Assembly: GCF_000013025.1 (NCBI RefSeq)
Contig: NC_008358.1
Span: forward strand, 124,001-188,000
Reading direction: 5' to 3'
Length of the DNA stretch: 64,000 nt
From: Hyphomonas neptunium ATCC 15444
Lineage (GTDB): Bacteria > Pseudomonadota > Alphaproteobacteria > Caulobacterales > Hyphomonadaceae
In this document: in pieces, positions 9,454-18,646 of the stretch
Layout: every line of letters starts with the position of its first letter
How positions within the stretch are numbered: the stretch's first letter is position 1
Program-made: the position numbers and the translations under genes
The notes under the pieces: model-generated
What the model was told of the DNA's origin: nothing
The model's database searches: none
What the model saw: the letters and a program-made list of their open reading frames with translations, nothing else

Positions 9454-10164
9454 ATGGAAACGGACGCAATCGGCACGGTTGCCAGCCATTCGGATTTTTC
9501 CCTGATCAGCCTGCTGATGGCCGCTGATCCGGTCGTGAAGCTTGTGCTGCTTGCACTGTTCCTTGCCTCGGTCTGGTCCTGGATCGTGATTGGCGAAAAA
9601 TTCTTCAAGCTGGGCGGTCTCAAAAAGTCATCGCGCGATTTTGAAGAAGCCTTCTGGAGCGGCCGCGCCGGCGAGATCGACATGCGCCCCGGCCAGGGCG
9701 GCAAAGACCCCGCCAGCCGGGTTTTCATCTCGGCAGCCCGTGAATGGGCCGACGCGGGCAAAGGCCCTGTCTCTGTTGAGGCGACCGCCATTGTCAGCCG
9801 CGCCGAGCGCTCGATGCGCGCGGCCGTTGACCGCGAGATCGGCCGGGCCAGCGCCGGGCTGTCGGTCCTGGCCACGATTGGCTCTGCCTCGCCCTTCATC
9901 GGCCTGTTCGGCACCGTCTGGGGCATCATGAACGCCTTCCTCAACATTGCCGAACAGCAGGATACGAGCCTGGGCACGGTTGCCGGCCCGATTGCCGAAG
10001 CGCTGTTTGCCACCGGCCTCGGCCTCATCGCCGCTATCCCGGCGGTTATCTTCTACAACAAGTTTACCAGCGACCTGACCAAGCTCGGCGATCAGCTTGA
10101 TACCTTCTCTCAGGATGTCCTCGTGCGCCTTTCCCGGCGCGCGTCGGATGCAACACGCGATTAG
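9454..10164 (+). CDS. tolQ: Tol-Pal system proton channel subunit TolQ
   Basis: TolQ is the MotA/TolQ/ExbB-type inner-membrane protein that, with TolR, uses the proton gradient to energise TolA. It has 236 residues with three TM segments: one near residues 27-48, and a conserved pair in the C-terminal half (SPFIGLFGTVWGIMNAF and ALFATGLGLIAAIPAVIFYN). ATG 9454 follows AAGGAGAT and gives the usual N-terminus. tolR starts 12 bases after its stop. Confidence 0.96.
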   Translation: METDAIGTVASHSDFSLISLLMAADPVVKLVLLALFLASVWSWIVIGEKFFKLGGLKKSSRDFEEAFWSGRAGEIDMRPGQGGKDPASRVFISAAREWADAGKGPVSVEATAIVSRAERSMRAAVDREIGRASAGLSVLATIGSASPFIGLFGTVWGIMNAFLNIAEQQDTSLGTVAGPIAEALFATGLGLIAAIPAVIFYNKFTSDLTKLGDQLDTFSQDVLVRLSRRASDATRD

Positions 10165-10176
10165 GGCGGGGCGGCA

Positions 10177-10626
10177 ATGGGTCTGATCCTCGGTTCTGGT
10201 GGCAAAGGCGGGCGGCGCGGACGGCGCGCCCTGAACGCCGAAATCAACGTGACCCCCTTTGTGGATGTCATGCTGGTGCTGCTGATCGTCTTCATGGTCA
10301 CCGCGCCAATGCTGGTGCGGGGCGAACAGCTGAACCTGCCGCGGACAACCTCCGCGCCGATCAAGTCCGATCCCAACGACGCCCCCTTGACCGTCTGGGT
10401 CAAGGCCGATGGCACGGTGCTGATCCAGCAGACGGAAATGGAAATCGAAGGCCTTGGCGCCCAGCTCCAGGCGATTGTCGGGGAGGGGTATGACAAGGAC
10501 GTCTTCCTCTATGCCGACGAAGCTGTGCCCTACGGCATCGTGATGCAGGTGACGGCCGAAGTGCGTGGCGCCGGGTTCACCCGCATGTCCTTCGTGACCG
10601 AACAAAAGTCCGACCAACCGCGCTGA
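10177..10626 (+). CDS. tolR: Tol-Pal system protein TolR
   Basis: TolR is an ExbD/TolR family protein with one TM helix and a periplasmic domain. It has 149 residues. After a basic cytoplasmic N-terminus (GGKGGRRGRRA), the INVTPFVDVMLVLLIVFMV helix contains the conserved Asp that carries protons. The periplasmic part ends with the family's usual short strand near VTEQKS. It lies between tolQ and tolA in the same operon. Confidence 0.96.
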   Translation: MGLILGSGGKGGRRGRRALNAEINVTPFVDVMLVLLIVFMVTAPMLVRGEQLNLPRTTSAPIKSDPNDAPLTVWVKADGTVLIQQTEMEIEGLGAQLQAIVGEGYDKDVFLYADEAVPYGIVMQVTAEVRGAGFTRMSFVTEQKSDQPR

Positions 10627-10651
10627 CCGCTTAAGGAACCAATTTCAACCG

Positions 10652-11575
10652 ATGCTTCGTGGCCTGACAGTTTCCGCACTTGTGCATGCCAGCGTGCTGG
10701 CCATGGCGGTAGTCTCATGGCCGCAGGACACCAATGATTGCGATGACCAGATCGAGCGCCTGCGCCGCGAGCAGCCGGGCATCAGCTCTGTTGAGATCCT
10801 GATGCAGCTGCCCCAGTGCGCGTCGTCAGCGGACCTGCCCATCGACTTCCTTGAAATTGGCCGCATCTCCGATGTCGCCGAGCTGAGAAAATCCGATACG
10901 CCCGAGCCCGAGCCTGAACCCGAAGCGGCCCCTGAGCCCGTTGAAGAAACGCCGCCCCCGCCAGAGCCGGAAGCCGCCGAGCCCGAGCCGGAGGTCGAAG
11001 TGCCCGACCCGCGCGAGCCTGAGCCGGAACCGGTTGAGGAACCCGAGCCCAAGCCCGAACCCAAGAAAGAAGAGCCCAAACCCAAGCCCAAGCCGGTGGA
11101 AAAACCACCCGCCAAGCCGAAGGATGATCTCGACTTTCTGGATGATTTCGAAAGCACGCTTCAGTCCAAACGCGCTTCCGAGCAGCGTCCTGAAACACAG
11201 CAGACCGACCGGCCCGTTCTGGCCAATTCAGACCGTGACCAGCAGGGGGCAGGGGAGCGCACCGGCGCCACCGCCTCGCTTCAGGCCGCGCTGCGCCGTC
11301 AGATCATGGAATGCTGGACCGGCGTGGATGACCTGCCGCCGGAACACCAGATTGATGTCGTTGTGAGCGTGAAACTGGCCCGTGATGGTTCTCTGGCCGA
11401 GGCTGCCAAGCTGATCTCGCCCCGGTCGCGCCCTGTCGGCCGTTCGGGCATTGCTGTTGACCGGGCGCTTCTGGCAGTCCGTAAATGTGGTGAGATCGGG
11501 AATTACCGCCTGCCGGCGGAAGATTATGATCTTTGGAAAGATATCAACGTGACGCTTGGCCCGAAACAGGGTTGA
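10652..11575 (+). CDS. tolA: Tol-Pal system protein TolA
   Basis: TolA links the TolQR motor to Pal at the outer membrane. It has 307 residues: one N-terminal TM helix (about 5-22), a long Pro/Glu then Pro/Lys-rich segment (about 87-165, built from PEPEP and PKPK units), and a C-terminal TonB/TolA-like domain with MECWTGVDDLP and a late Cys (VRKCGEIG). The Pro-rich spanner replaces the Ala/Lys helix of the enterobacterial protein. The low-complexity DNA (10900-11110) is a likely slippage or recombination target. Confidence 0.93.
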   Translation: MLRGLTVSALVHASVLAMAVVSWPQDTNDCDDQIERLRREQPGISSVEILMQLPQCASSADLPIDFLEIGRISDVAELRKSDTPEPEPEPEAAPEPVEETPPPPEPEAAEPEPEVEVPDPREPEPEPVEEPEPKPEPKKEEPKPKPKPVEKPPAKPKDDLDFLDDFESTLQSKRASEQRPETQQTDRPVLANSDRDQQGAGERTGATASLQAALRRQIMECWTGVDDLPPEHQIDVVVSVKLARDGSLAEAAKLISPRSRPVGRSGIAVDRALLAVRKCGEIGNYRLPAEDYDLWKDINVTLGPKQG

Positions 11576-11615
11576 GACATGCGCGTCGCAAGAATTCGAT
11601 GAGGAGTGCGAACTG

Positions 11616-12971
11616 ATGCTGAAACGCCTGATGCCGTTCCTGGCAGTCATCATGCTGGCCGTTGGGCTGGTGGCGCCTGCCAGCGCCCAGCTGCAGGTCC
11701 GTGTGGATGAAGGGAACTTCAAACCCACCCCCATCGCCATTCCGGACTTCCAGGTTACGGGCGCCAATACCGAGATCGCCCGCCAGATTACAGAAGTGGT
11801 GCGCGCCGACCTCGCCTCCACCGGCCTGTTCGACATGCAGAACCCGGCCTCCTTCATCCAGCGCGACCTCTCGATCAATGCCGAGCCGCGCTTCGCAGAC
11901 TGGAAGATCATCCGCACGGATGCGCTTGTCGTGGGCGCGTTTGAAGAGCTGCCCGATGGCAAGCTCGCCGTGTCGTTCCGCCTCTGGGACGTTTATGGCG
12001 GGGAGTTGATGCGCATCAATGGTGAGCCCGGCCGCCGCCTGACCACCACGCCGGAGAACTGGCGCCGCATTGCCCACAAGATTGCGGACTCGATCTATAC
12101 CCGCCTGACCGGTGAAGACCCGTATTTCGACACGCGGATCGTCTACATCGCCGAGACCGGCCCGAAGACCGAGCGCGTCAAGCGTCTGGCCATCATGGAC
12201 AGCGACGGCGCCAACCAGCAGTATCTTACCTCCGGCCGCTCGACCGTGCTGACGCCCCGCTTCAGCCCGTCCTCGCAGGAAATCACCTACATGTCGTTTG
12301 AGGGGGGGCGCCCGCGCGTCTACCTCTTCAATATCGAAACAGGCCGCCAGGAACTGCTCGGGAATTTCCCCGGCATGACGTTTGCCCCGCGCTTTGGCAC
12401 GGATGGTCAGAGCGTGCTGCTGTCGCAGGCCCAGCGCGGCAACACCGATGTCTACATCATGAACCTGCGGACGCGCGAAAGCCGCCGCCTGACGGACCAT
12501 CCGGCGATCGACACCTCGCCTTCCATGTCTCCGGATGGCAAATCGGTCGTGTTCAACTCCGACCGGGGTGGCACGCCGCAGCTCTATATCATGAACACAG
12601 ACGGCTCACCGCGCGCCTGCGCGTCGGGCGGCCGGGATACGGCCTGCCGGATCACCTTCGGGCGCGGTCGGTATTCCACTCCCGTCTGGTCCCCGCGCGG
12701 TGACCTGATTGCTTTCACGAAGCAGGAAGGCGGAAAATTCTATATCGGTGTCATCGGCACGGATGGCAAAGGCGAGCGCCTGTTGTCGGAATCCTATCTG
12801 GATGAAGGTCCGGATTGGTCGCCAAATGGCCGCGTGATCGTTTTCTTCCGTGAGAATCGCCCTGGCGCGGGTGCACAGCTCTGGTCGGTTGACCTTTCCG
12901 GCCGGAATGAGCGCCGTGTGATGACCCAAACGGACGCTTCGGACCCTGCCTGGTCGCCGGTTCTGGAATAG
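11616..12971 (+). CDS. tolB: Tol-Pal system periplasmic beta-propeller TolB
   Basis: TolB is the periplasmic partner of Pal and TolA. It has 451 residues. The signal peptide ends APASAQ, an N-terminal alpha/beta domain runs to about residue 170, and a six-bladed propeller follows, with repeated blades such as TPRFSPSSQEITYMSF, TSPSMSPDGKSVVFNS and TPVWSPRGDLIAFTK. ATG 11616 is preceded by GAGGAG at 11601 and starts the signal peptide; the frame extends to 11556 but overlaps tolA. A strong hairpin follows the stop. Confidence 0.97.
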   Translation: MLKRLMPFLAVIMLAVGLVAPASAQLQVRVDEGNFKPTPIAIPDFQVTGANTEIARQITEVVRADLASTGLFDMQNPASFIQRDLSINAEPRFADWKIIRTDALVVGAFEELPDGKLAVSFRLWDVYGGELMRINGEPGRRLTTTPENWRRIAHKIADSIYTRLTGEDPYFDTRIVYIAETGPKTERVKRLAIMDSDGANQQYLTSGRSTVLTPRFSPSSQEITYMSFEGGRPRVYLFNIETGRQELLGNFPGMTFAPRFGTDGQSVLLSQAQRGNTDVYIMNLRTRESRRLTDHPAIDTSPSMSPDGKSVVFNSDRGGTPQLYIMNTDGSPRACASGGRDTACRITFGRGRYSTPVWSPRGDLIAFTKQEGGKFYIGVIGTDGKGERLLSESYLDEGPDWSPNGRVIVFFRENRPGAGAQLWSVDLSGRNERRVMTQTDASDPAWSPVLE

Positions 12972-12987
12972 TCTTTATTGAACAAGG

Positions 12988-13020
12988 CGCCTGGCCGGGT
13001 GCTTAAAGCCCGGCCAGCAC
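12988..13020 (+). other. Hairpin between tolB and pal
   Basis: CTGGCCGGG (12991-12999) and CCCGGCCAG (13009-13017) form a perfect nine-base stem with a nine-base loop, 20 bases after the tolB stop. No T-run follows, so it is more likely an RNA-processing or partial attenuation element than a full terminator. It may set the Pal:TolB ratio. Confidence 0.55.
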
Positions 13021-13203
13021 GTCAGAATATGGCCACTTCGTGGCAAAAACAGCACACCGGGAGAAATATTCCCCCGAATACAGATTGTCGCGCTAAAACA
13101 GTCAGAATAAGGAAATATAGGCCCGATAAGACGGCCGCCGACATACAGAAGCCGCGAAGCGGTCCGTAAAGTGCCACCTGAAGTAAACTTGGAGCCCCGA
13201 CAC

Positions 13204-13746
13204 ATGCATATTCTACTGAAAGCCTCTGCCGCTGCCGCTCTGCTGGCCGCAACGGCAGCATGCGCTTCCCGTCCTCCCCCGGTCGAAGAACCGGTTACCC
13301 CTCCGCCGGTCGAAGAGACCGTCACGGAAACGGAAACCGTTGTCACCGAGCCGGTTGTTGAATCCTCGATCACACCGGGCTCGCTGGAAGATTTCCGCGT
13401 GAACGTTGGTGAGCGCGTCTATTTCGACCTCGACCAGTACGGCCTCGACTCTGACGACCAGGAAATCCTGAAGCGTCAGGCAGCCTGGCTGAACGCCTAC
13501 CCGAACGTTCGCGTTCTCGTGGCCGGCAACGCTGACGAGCGCGGCACGCGTGAGTACAACCTCGCCCTCGGCGAGCGTCGTGCCAGCGCTGCAAAAGACT
13601 ACCTCGTCAGCCTCGGCGTCAGCGCTTCGCGCGTTGATACCGTCTCTTACGGCAAAGAGCGTCCGGTCGCTGGCGGCTCGAATGACGAGTCGTGGGCAAT
13701 GAACCGTAACGCATGGACACAGATCGTTTCCGGCGCCACCAGCTAA
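13204..13746 (+). CDS. pal: Peptidoglycan-associated lipoprotein Pal
   Basis: Pal is an outer-membrane lipoprotein that binds peptidoglycan through an OmpA-like domain. It has 180 residues, with a lipobox ending ATAAC at Cys 20, a Pro/Val/Thr/Glu-rich linker, then the OmpA domain from about residue 60 with YFDLDQYGLD, the NADERGTREYNLALGERRA peptidoglycan motif and the final MNRNAW segment. ATG 13204 begins the signal peptide; an in-frame GTG at 13171 is less likely. Separated from tolB by 232 bases, it probably also has its own promoter. Confidence 0.96.
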   Translation: MHILLKASAAAALLAATAACASRPPPVEEPVTPPPVEETVTETETVVTEPVVESSITPGSLEDFRVNVGERVYFDLDQYGLDSDDQEILKRQAAWLNAYPNVRVLVAGNADERGTREYNLALGERRASAAKDYLVSLGVSASRVDTVSYGKERPVAGGSNDESWAMNRNAWTQIVSGATS

Positions 13747-13771
13747 GGCGTACTGCGTTTACGTGATGAAA

Positions 13772-13818
13772 AGGACAGCCGGGTGCCATAATTTGGCCCC
13801 GGCTGTTTCTTTTATTGC
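13772..13818 (+). terminator. Rho-independent terminator after pal
   Basis: ACAGCCGGG (13775-13783) pairs with CCCGGCTGT near 13807-13815. The loop includes ATAATTTGG, and TTCTTTTATT follows. Confidence 0.82.
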
Positions 13819-13860
13819 CCAGGGCTGCAGTCTGCCCCCTCGCACCCGGAGATCACCGTC

Positions 13861-14817
13861 ATGCTGAAAGCCTCCCTTACCGGCCTCGCCGCACTAGGAA
13901 TTCTTGCCACCCCGGCCCTCGCGCAGACGCGCAGCGCGCCCATCGTGAAGGGCGTCACCACCGGGGCGCTCTCCCAGCAGGTGGATCAGACCCGTCAGCA
14001 GACGGCCGATCTGATGCTCGAGATCAATCGCAATGCTGAGCGGATCAACCAGCTCAGCGGGCGGGTTGAGACCCTCGAATATGAACTCTCACGCACACGT
14101 GATGGCGCCCAGCAGCAGATGCTGGACAATGAAACCCTCGCTCAGCAGAACGCCGATCTGCGCGCGCAGCTTGAAGCGCAGGCGCGTGCGATCACCGCGC
14201 TGCAGATGGTTGTGGGTATTGAGCCGACAGAGACCCTGGACACCGGGGCAGCTTCCGGCCCGGCGCCTTCGCCCTTTCCCGCCGCTTCCGGCCAGCAGGC
14301 AATGGGGCCGGCGCCCAGCGCGCAGCCAGGCTCAAGCGGCGGACCTTCAGTTCTGACCCCAGCCCCGTCGACCCAGGCCGGCCTGCCGGAAGGGTCGCTG
14401 GGAACCATATCTGCCAGCCAGCTTCCTGGGGAAGCCGGTCCGCTCTTCGCTGTGGCCCGTCAGCGCCTGCTCGCGCTCGACTATGCCGGCGCGCAGGAGG
14501 CGTTCCAGTCCTTCGTCGATCAGTTCGGCAACGATCCGCAGGCGGGTGAAGCCTATTTCTGGCTCGGCGAAACGCTGCACCAGCAAAATGCCTATGCCGA
14601 GAGCGGCCAGGCCTACACGACGATGATCCGCTCCTTCCCGGATGACGAACGCGCGCCCGATGCGCTGGCGCGTCTTGCGCGCTCGATGCGGTTGATCGGG
14701 GATACGGCAAAGGCCTGCCAGGCACTCGATACGCTGCCCAAGCGCTATCCGAATGCCTCCAAGGTGGTCCGTGACCTGGCAGCGGTCGAGCGCACGCGCT
14801 CCGGATGCTCGGGCTAG
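13861..14817 (+). CDS. cpoB: Cell division coordinator CpoB (YbgF)
   Basis: CpoB is a periplasmic protein that couples Tol activity to septal peptidoglycan synthesis. It has 318 residues: a signal peptide ending ATPALAQ, a coiled-coil (about 40-120, rich in Gln/Leu/Glu), a Pro/Ser/Gly-rich linker (about 125-190), and three TPR-like repeats (GEAYFWLGETLHQQNAYAE and neighbours) to the end. The gene follows the pal terminator and overlaps tilS by 13 bases. Confidence 0.93.
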   Translation: MLKASLTGLAALGILATPALAQTRSAPIVKGVTTGALSQQVDQTRQQTADLMLEINRNAERINQLSGRVETLEYELSRTRDGAQQQMLDNETLAQQNADLRAQLEAQARAITALQMVVGIEPTETLDTGAASGPAPSPFPAASGQQAMGPAPSAQPGSSGGPSVLTPAPSTQAGLPEGSLGTISASQLPGEAGPLFAVARQRLLALDYAGAQEAFQSFVDQFGNDPQAGEAYFWLGETLHQQNAYAESGQAYTTMIRSFPDDERAPDALARLARSMRLIGDTAKACQALDTLPKRYPNASKVVRDLAAVERTRSGCSG

Positions 14818-15908
14818 GTCCGCAACAGGCGGCCTTTGAGGCAGCGCTCGGCGCGCTGCCTGATCGGTTGCTGGATACCCCCGTTGGTGTGGCGGTTTCC
14901 GGGGGCAGTGATTCCCTCGCGCTTCTGATCCTGGCGCATCGCTGGGCCGCCCGGCGCGGGCGGGTGTTGCGGGCGCTGACGGTCGATCATGGTCTGCGCC
15001 CGGAGTCGCGGGCCGAGGCCGAGGCCGTTGGTCGTCTCTGCGCGGACATGGGTATTGAGCATGACATCCTGCGTCTTGAAGGCGCCGCGCCACGCCAATC
15101 GGCACTGCGGCGCGGACGCCATGCCGCGCTCGCCAGGACAATCGCGGACAAATCTGGACACTTGCTGCTGACGGGGCATACGGCAGATGATCAGGCCGAG
15201 ACCTTCCTCATGCGCGCCCGGCAGGGGTCGGGCTGGTACGGGCTTGCCGGGATGCGCCCGCTTTCGCTCTCCCCGGTGTGGCCCGAAGGGGAGGGGGTGT
15301 TCATTGCCCGGCCACTGCTCGGCATCCGCCGGGAGGCGCTGCGCGCCTTCCTGAGGGACGAGGGGCTGGGTTGGGCAGACGACCCCTCCAACGACAATCC
15401 GGCCTTCGAGCGCGTGCGCATGCGCCGCCTTTTGTGTCCGGAAATGTCCCGGAATGTCCCGGTTTTGTCATTGGTTGACCGGTTTCAGACATTAAGAATG
15501 ATTGAGGATGGCGCCATTTGGCGTTGGATGACCGCGAATGTCCGGGCCGGTGAGGCGGGAATCCATGTCGCATCCTTTGCCGGGCACCCTCCCGAAAGGG
15601 CCGCAAGAGCGTTGGGTATGCTCCTTCAGATCGCCGCAGGACGCGAGATGCCTCCCAGAGGGGAAAGCCTCCGCCGCCTCGCCGAAGAGATTGTTTCAAA
15701 AGGAGATTTCCGGGGCGCCACGCTCGGCGGATGCCGGATCACGGCCCGCCGCACGCATATCTGTCTCAAGCCCGAATGCGGCCCGCTCCCCCCCGGCACT
15801 GCGGCGCGCCTCGCCGCAACCCAGGCCATCCTTTCCGGCAACCCGAATGAAATTGCCGCATCAGCAGGAAAGGAGTCGTTTTTAGAGGATTTGGTGCCTA
15901 TCTTCTAA
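14805..15908 (+). CDS. tilS: tRNA(Ile)-lysidine synthetase TilS
   Basis: TilS makes lysidine at the wobble C of tRNA-Ile(CAU). It has 367 residues. The PP-loop SGGSDS is at 32-37, and LTVDHGLRPES and LTGHTADDQAETFLMR match the N-type ATPase core. It is short compared with the E. coli enzyme (about 430 residues), mainly in the C-terminal domains. Two arrays of 10-bp-phased GGACA/TGTCC units lie inside the reading frame at 15136-15160 and 15435-15470. The second encodes a Cys/Pro-containing segment that looks unlike the family. It overlaps cpoB by 13 bases. Confidence 0.92.
   Translation: MLGLGPQQAAFEAALGALPDRLLDTPVGVAVSGGSDSLALLILAHRWAARRGRVLRALTVDHGLRPESRAEAEAVGRLCADMGIEHDILRLEGAAPRQSALRRGRHAALARTIADKSGHLLLTGHTADDQAETFLMRARQGSGWYGLAGMRPLSLSPVWPEGEGVFIARPLLGIRREALRAFLRDEGLGWADDPSNDNPAFERVRMRRLLCPEMSRNVPVLSLVDRFQTLRMIEDGAIWRWMTANVRAGEAGIHVASFAGHPPERAARALGMLLQIAAGREMPPRGESLRRLAEEIVSKGDFRGATLGGCRITARRTHICLKPECGPLPPGTAARLAATQAILSGNPNEIAASAGKESFLEDLVPIF
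15136..15160 (+). repeat. Phased GGACA array 1 (inside tilS)
   Basis: GGACA occurs at 15136-15140, 15146-15150 and 15156-15160, a period of exactly 10 bases. The same unit and period recur at 15435-15470 (inverted) and 59776-59830. Confidence 0.6.
15435..15470 (-). repeat. Phased TGTCC array 2 (inside tilS)
   Basis: TGTCC occurs at 15435, 15445 and 15455, followed by TGTCA at 15466. The period is 10, 10 and 11 bases. It is the reverse complement of the GGACA unit in the other arrays. Confidence 0.65.
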
Positions 15909-15956
15909 ACTCGTTCCCGTATGGTGGATCGAGTAGTTTCTGACGGAACCAACGCT

Positions 15957-17876
15957 ATGAATGTCCGGAATTTGGCGATCTGGGGCGCGCTCGCCCTGCT
16001 TGTGATCGGTATGGCTGTTATGATGGGCGGCAACCCTGAAGTTGCCCGCGCCGATCCGACTAAGCTGTCCGAGATCTATCAGCTGGCAGAAGACGGCAAA
16101 CTTGCCGACGCCACGCTGGGCGACACCACGATCATCGCCAAGACCACCGACGGCCGCACGCTGAAAAGCGAGCTGCGCGCGCTGGACATGAAAACCGAAG
16201 ATATTCTCACTCAGAACAATGTTCCTTTCTCGGTGAAGCCCGATACGGGCCGCAACAATGTGGCCTCCGTACTCCTGTCGCTTTTGCCGATCCTGCTGAT
16301 CGTCGGCTTTGTCTTCTTCATGATGCGCCAGATGCAGGGTGGGGGCACCCGCGGCGCCATGAGCTTTGGCAAGTCGCGGGCGCGCCTGCTGACCGAAAAG
16401 CATGGACGCGTCACCTTTGATGACGTGGCCGGTGTGGATGAGGCAAAGGAAGAACTCCAGGAAATCGTTGAGTTCCTGCAAGACCCTTCCAAGTTCCAGC
16501 GCCTGGGCGGCAAAATTCCGAAAGGCGCGCTGCTGGTCGGCCCGCCCGGTACAGGTAAAACCCTGCTTGCGCGCGCTGTTGCCGGCGAAGCTGGTGTGCC
16601 GTTCTTCACGATTTCCGGTTCTGACTTCGTCGAAATGTTCGTCGGCGTTGGCGCCAGCCGCGTCCGCGACATGTTCGAGCAGGCCAAGCGCTCGGCGCCT
16701 TGCATCATCTTCATCGACGAAATTGATGCCGTTGGCCGCTCACGCGGCGCAGGCCTCGGCGGCGGCAATGACGAACGCGAGCAGACGCTGAACCAGCTCC
16801 TCGTCGAGATGGATGGTTTTGAGGCCAATGAAGGCATCATCATCATGGCGGCCACCAACCGCCCGGATGTGCTCGACCCTGCGCTGCTGCGCCCCGGCCG
16901 GTTTGACCGTCAGGTGACTGTTGGCAATCCTGACATAATCGGCCGCGAGAAGATCCTGCGCGTTCACATGCGCAATGTGCCGCTCGCCAAGGATGTCGAG
17001 ACCAAGACGATCGCGCGCGGTACGCCCGGCTTTTCCGGCGCTGACCTCGCCAACCTCGTGAACGAGGCCGCTCTCCTGGCGGCACGCCGCGGCAAACGTG
17101 TCGTTGCGATGCAGGAATTTGAGGACGCCAAGGACAAGGTGCTTATGGGGCCAGAGCGCCGCTCGATGGTCATGTCGGAGAAGGAAAAGATCCTGACCGC
17201 CTGGCACGAGGCCGGCCACGCTGTTGTGGCGATGAAAGTGCCTGCTGCCGATCCCGTTCATAAGGCGACGATCATTCCGCGCGGCCGGGCTCTCGGCATG
17301 GTCATGCAGCTGCCCGAAGACGACAAGCTGTCGATGTCCAAGGTCGAGATGACTTCGCGCCTGGCCATCATCATGGGCGGCCGGGTCGCCGAGGAACTGA
17401 AGTTCGGAGATGACAATGTCACCGCCGGCGCTGCCTCCGACATCCAGCAGGCCACACGGCTCGCCCGCGCGATGGTCACACGCTGGGGCTATTCGGACAT
17501 CATCGGCCCGGTTGATTACGGCTCGGATCAGGGCGACGTGTTCCTGGGCCAGCAGCTCATGCAGTCCAGCCATATCTCGGAAGATACCTCGCGCAAGATC
17601 GAGGAAGAAGTCCGTAAGCTGATTGAAAAGGGCAAGGAAGACGCCCGGCAGGTCATGACGGAGTTCCGCAAGGAATGGGAAGCGATCGCGACCGGTCTGC
17701 TCGAATTCGAAACGCTGACGGGTGAAGAGATTGCCGGCCTGCTGAAAGGTACGCCGCCGAGCCGTCCGGATATTTCCGATGACGACGCAGGCCCTGCCTC
17801 TGCTGTTCCGGTCATCGGTAAGCGCAAGAAGCCGAAAGATGACGGCATTGGCGACGCAGAACCCAATCCGGCCTGA
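15957..17876 (+). CDS. ftsH: ATP-dependent zinc metalloprotease FtsH
   Basis: FtsH is a membrane-bound AAA+ protease that degrades misfolded membrane proteins and regulators such as LpxC and sigma-32. From ATG 15957 it has 639 residues: TM1 (about 5-25), a periplasmic domain, TM2 (about 101-122), an AAA module with Walker A GPPGTGKT (195-202) and Walker [11 protein letters not shown], and the zinc site HEAGH (417-421). ATG 15957 gives the standard N-terminus MNVRNLAIW; an in-frame ATG at 15921 would add 12 residues. It follows tilS as in many proteobacteria. Confidence 0.97.
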   Translation: MNVRNLAIWGALALLVIGMAVMMGGNPEVARADPTKLSEIYQLAEDGKLADATLGDTTIIAKTTDGRTLKSELRALDMKTEDILTQNNVPFSVKPDTGRNNVASVLLSLLPILLIVGFVFFMMRQMQGGGTRGAMSFGKSRARLLTEKHGRVTFDDVAGVDEAKEELQEIVEFLQDPSKFQRLGGKIPKGALLVGPPGTGKTLLARAVAGEAGVPFFTISGSDFVEMFVGVGASRVRDMFEQAKRSAPCIIFIDEIDAVGRSRGAGLGGGNDEREQTLNQLLVEMDGFEANEGIIIMAATNRPDVLDPALLRPGRFDRQVTVGNPDIIGREKILRVHMRNVPLAKDVETKTIARGTPGFSGADLANLVNEAALLAARRGKRVVAMQEFEDAKDKVLMGPERRSMVMSEKEKILTAWHEAGHAVVAMKVPAADPVHKATIIPRGRALGMVMQLPEDDKLSMSKVEMTSRLAIIMGGRVAEELKFGDDNVTAGAASDIQQATRLARAMVTRWGYSDIIGPVDYGSDQGDVFLGQQLMQSSHISEDTSRKIEEEVRKLIEKGKEDARQVMTEFRKEWEAIATGLLEFETLTGEEIAGLLKGTPPSRPDISDDDAGPASAVPVIGKRKKPKDDGIGDAEPNPA

Positions 17877-17895
17877 CGCCATACAACCACATAGA

Positions 17896-17932
17896 CAAAG
17901 CCCTTCCGGTTCACCGGGAGGGCTTTTCTTAT
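17896..17932 (+). terminator. Rho-independent terminator after ftsH
   Basis: AAGCCCTTCCGGT and ACCGGGAGGGCTT pair with one wobble and a very short loop. TTTTCTT follows. Confidence 0.86.
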
Positions 17933-18000
17933 CTGGGTGTGGTCCTGGCGTGGACTTCCGGGCGCTTGCCTTTCCTGGGCTGGCCGATAGGCTGGTTCTC

Positions 18001-18606
18001 ATGATGCTCAAACTGGCTTTTGCCCCCGCTATCGCCTTCGCTCTTGCTGCTTGTGCGAGCGCGCCGTCTGGTCCGCCGGATCTTCCGTTTGCGGAGGGCC
18101 TTGCAGCGGCCTGCGGCAAAGCCTTTGAAGGCCGTGTCGTCAGCCATGACACGGTGGATGACGAGTGGCGCGAGAACAGGTTGGTAGTGCATGTGCGCGA
18201 TTGCGAACCGGGTGTGTTCCGCCTGCCGCTAAGCGTGGGTGAGGATCGCTCGCGCACCTGGGTTCTGACGTCGACAGGGGAGAATGGCGCCTGGGAGCTG
18301 CGCCATGTGCACCGCCATGAAGATGGCAGTCTTGACGCGCTGACCGATTATGGCGGCTTCTCAATTTCTGATCCGGCGGCCGCGCGCCAGGAGTTTCCCG
18401 CCGACCAATCCACAAAGGATCTCTTCGACAAAGAGGGGATACCTGTCTCCAAGACCAATGTCTGGGCAGTGGAAGTTCGATCAGGGCAGCAAATGTTTGC
18501 CTACGAACTGAAGCGGCCCGAACGGTTCTTCCGGGTTGAGGTGGACCTGTCGACCCCCGTTGAGATTCCGCCTCCGCACTGGGCGCCCCCTGCGCCTCCG
18601 ATGTGA
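18001..18606 (+). CDS. Small lipoprotein of unknown function
   Basis: The protein has 201 residues, with a signal peptide ending ALAAC (Cys 18). The mature part has a conserved-looking pair of Cys (LAAACGKAFEG and VRDCEPG) that could form a disulfide, and no domain I recognise. Tandem ATG codons lie at 18001 and 18004; the frame is open back to 17779 inside ftsH but lacks a signal peptide there. The C-terminus is Pro-rich. It is close to the next hypothetical gene on the same strand. Confidence 0.75.
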   Translation: MMLKLAFAPAIAFALAACASAPSGPPDLPFAEGLAAACGKAFEGRVVSHDTVDDEWRENRLVVHVRDCEPGVFRLPLSVGEDRSRTWVLTSTGENGAWELRHVHRHEDGSLDALTDYGGFSISDPAAARQEFPADQSTKDLFDKEGIPVSKTNVWAVEVRSGQQMFAYELKRPERFFRVEVDLSTPVEIPPPHWAPPAPPM

Positions 18607-18646
18607 GGTTCGCGGGCAGCCGGTACGCACGCCGGTCAGCCCTTAT

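Noticed and set aside
10900-11110. Repetitive DNA that could suggest a CRISPR-like or satellite array
   Set aside because: It is the Pro/Glu/Lys-rich spanner of tolA, with irregular codon-level repeats and no spacers.
16740-18257. 505-residue open frame on the minus strand
   Set aside because: It is antisense to ftsH and crosses the ftsH terminator.
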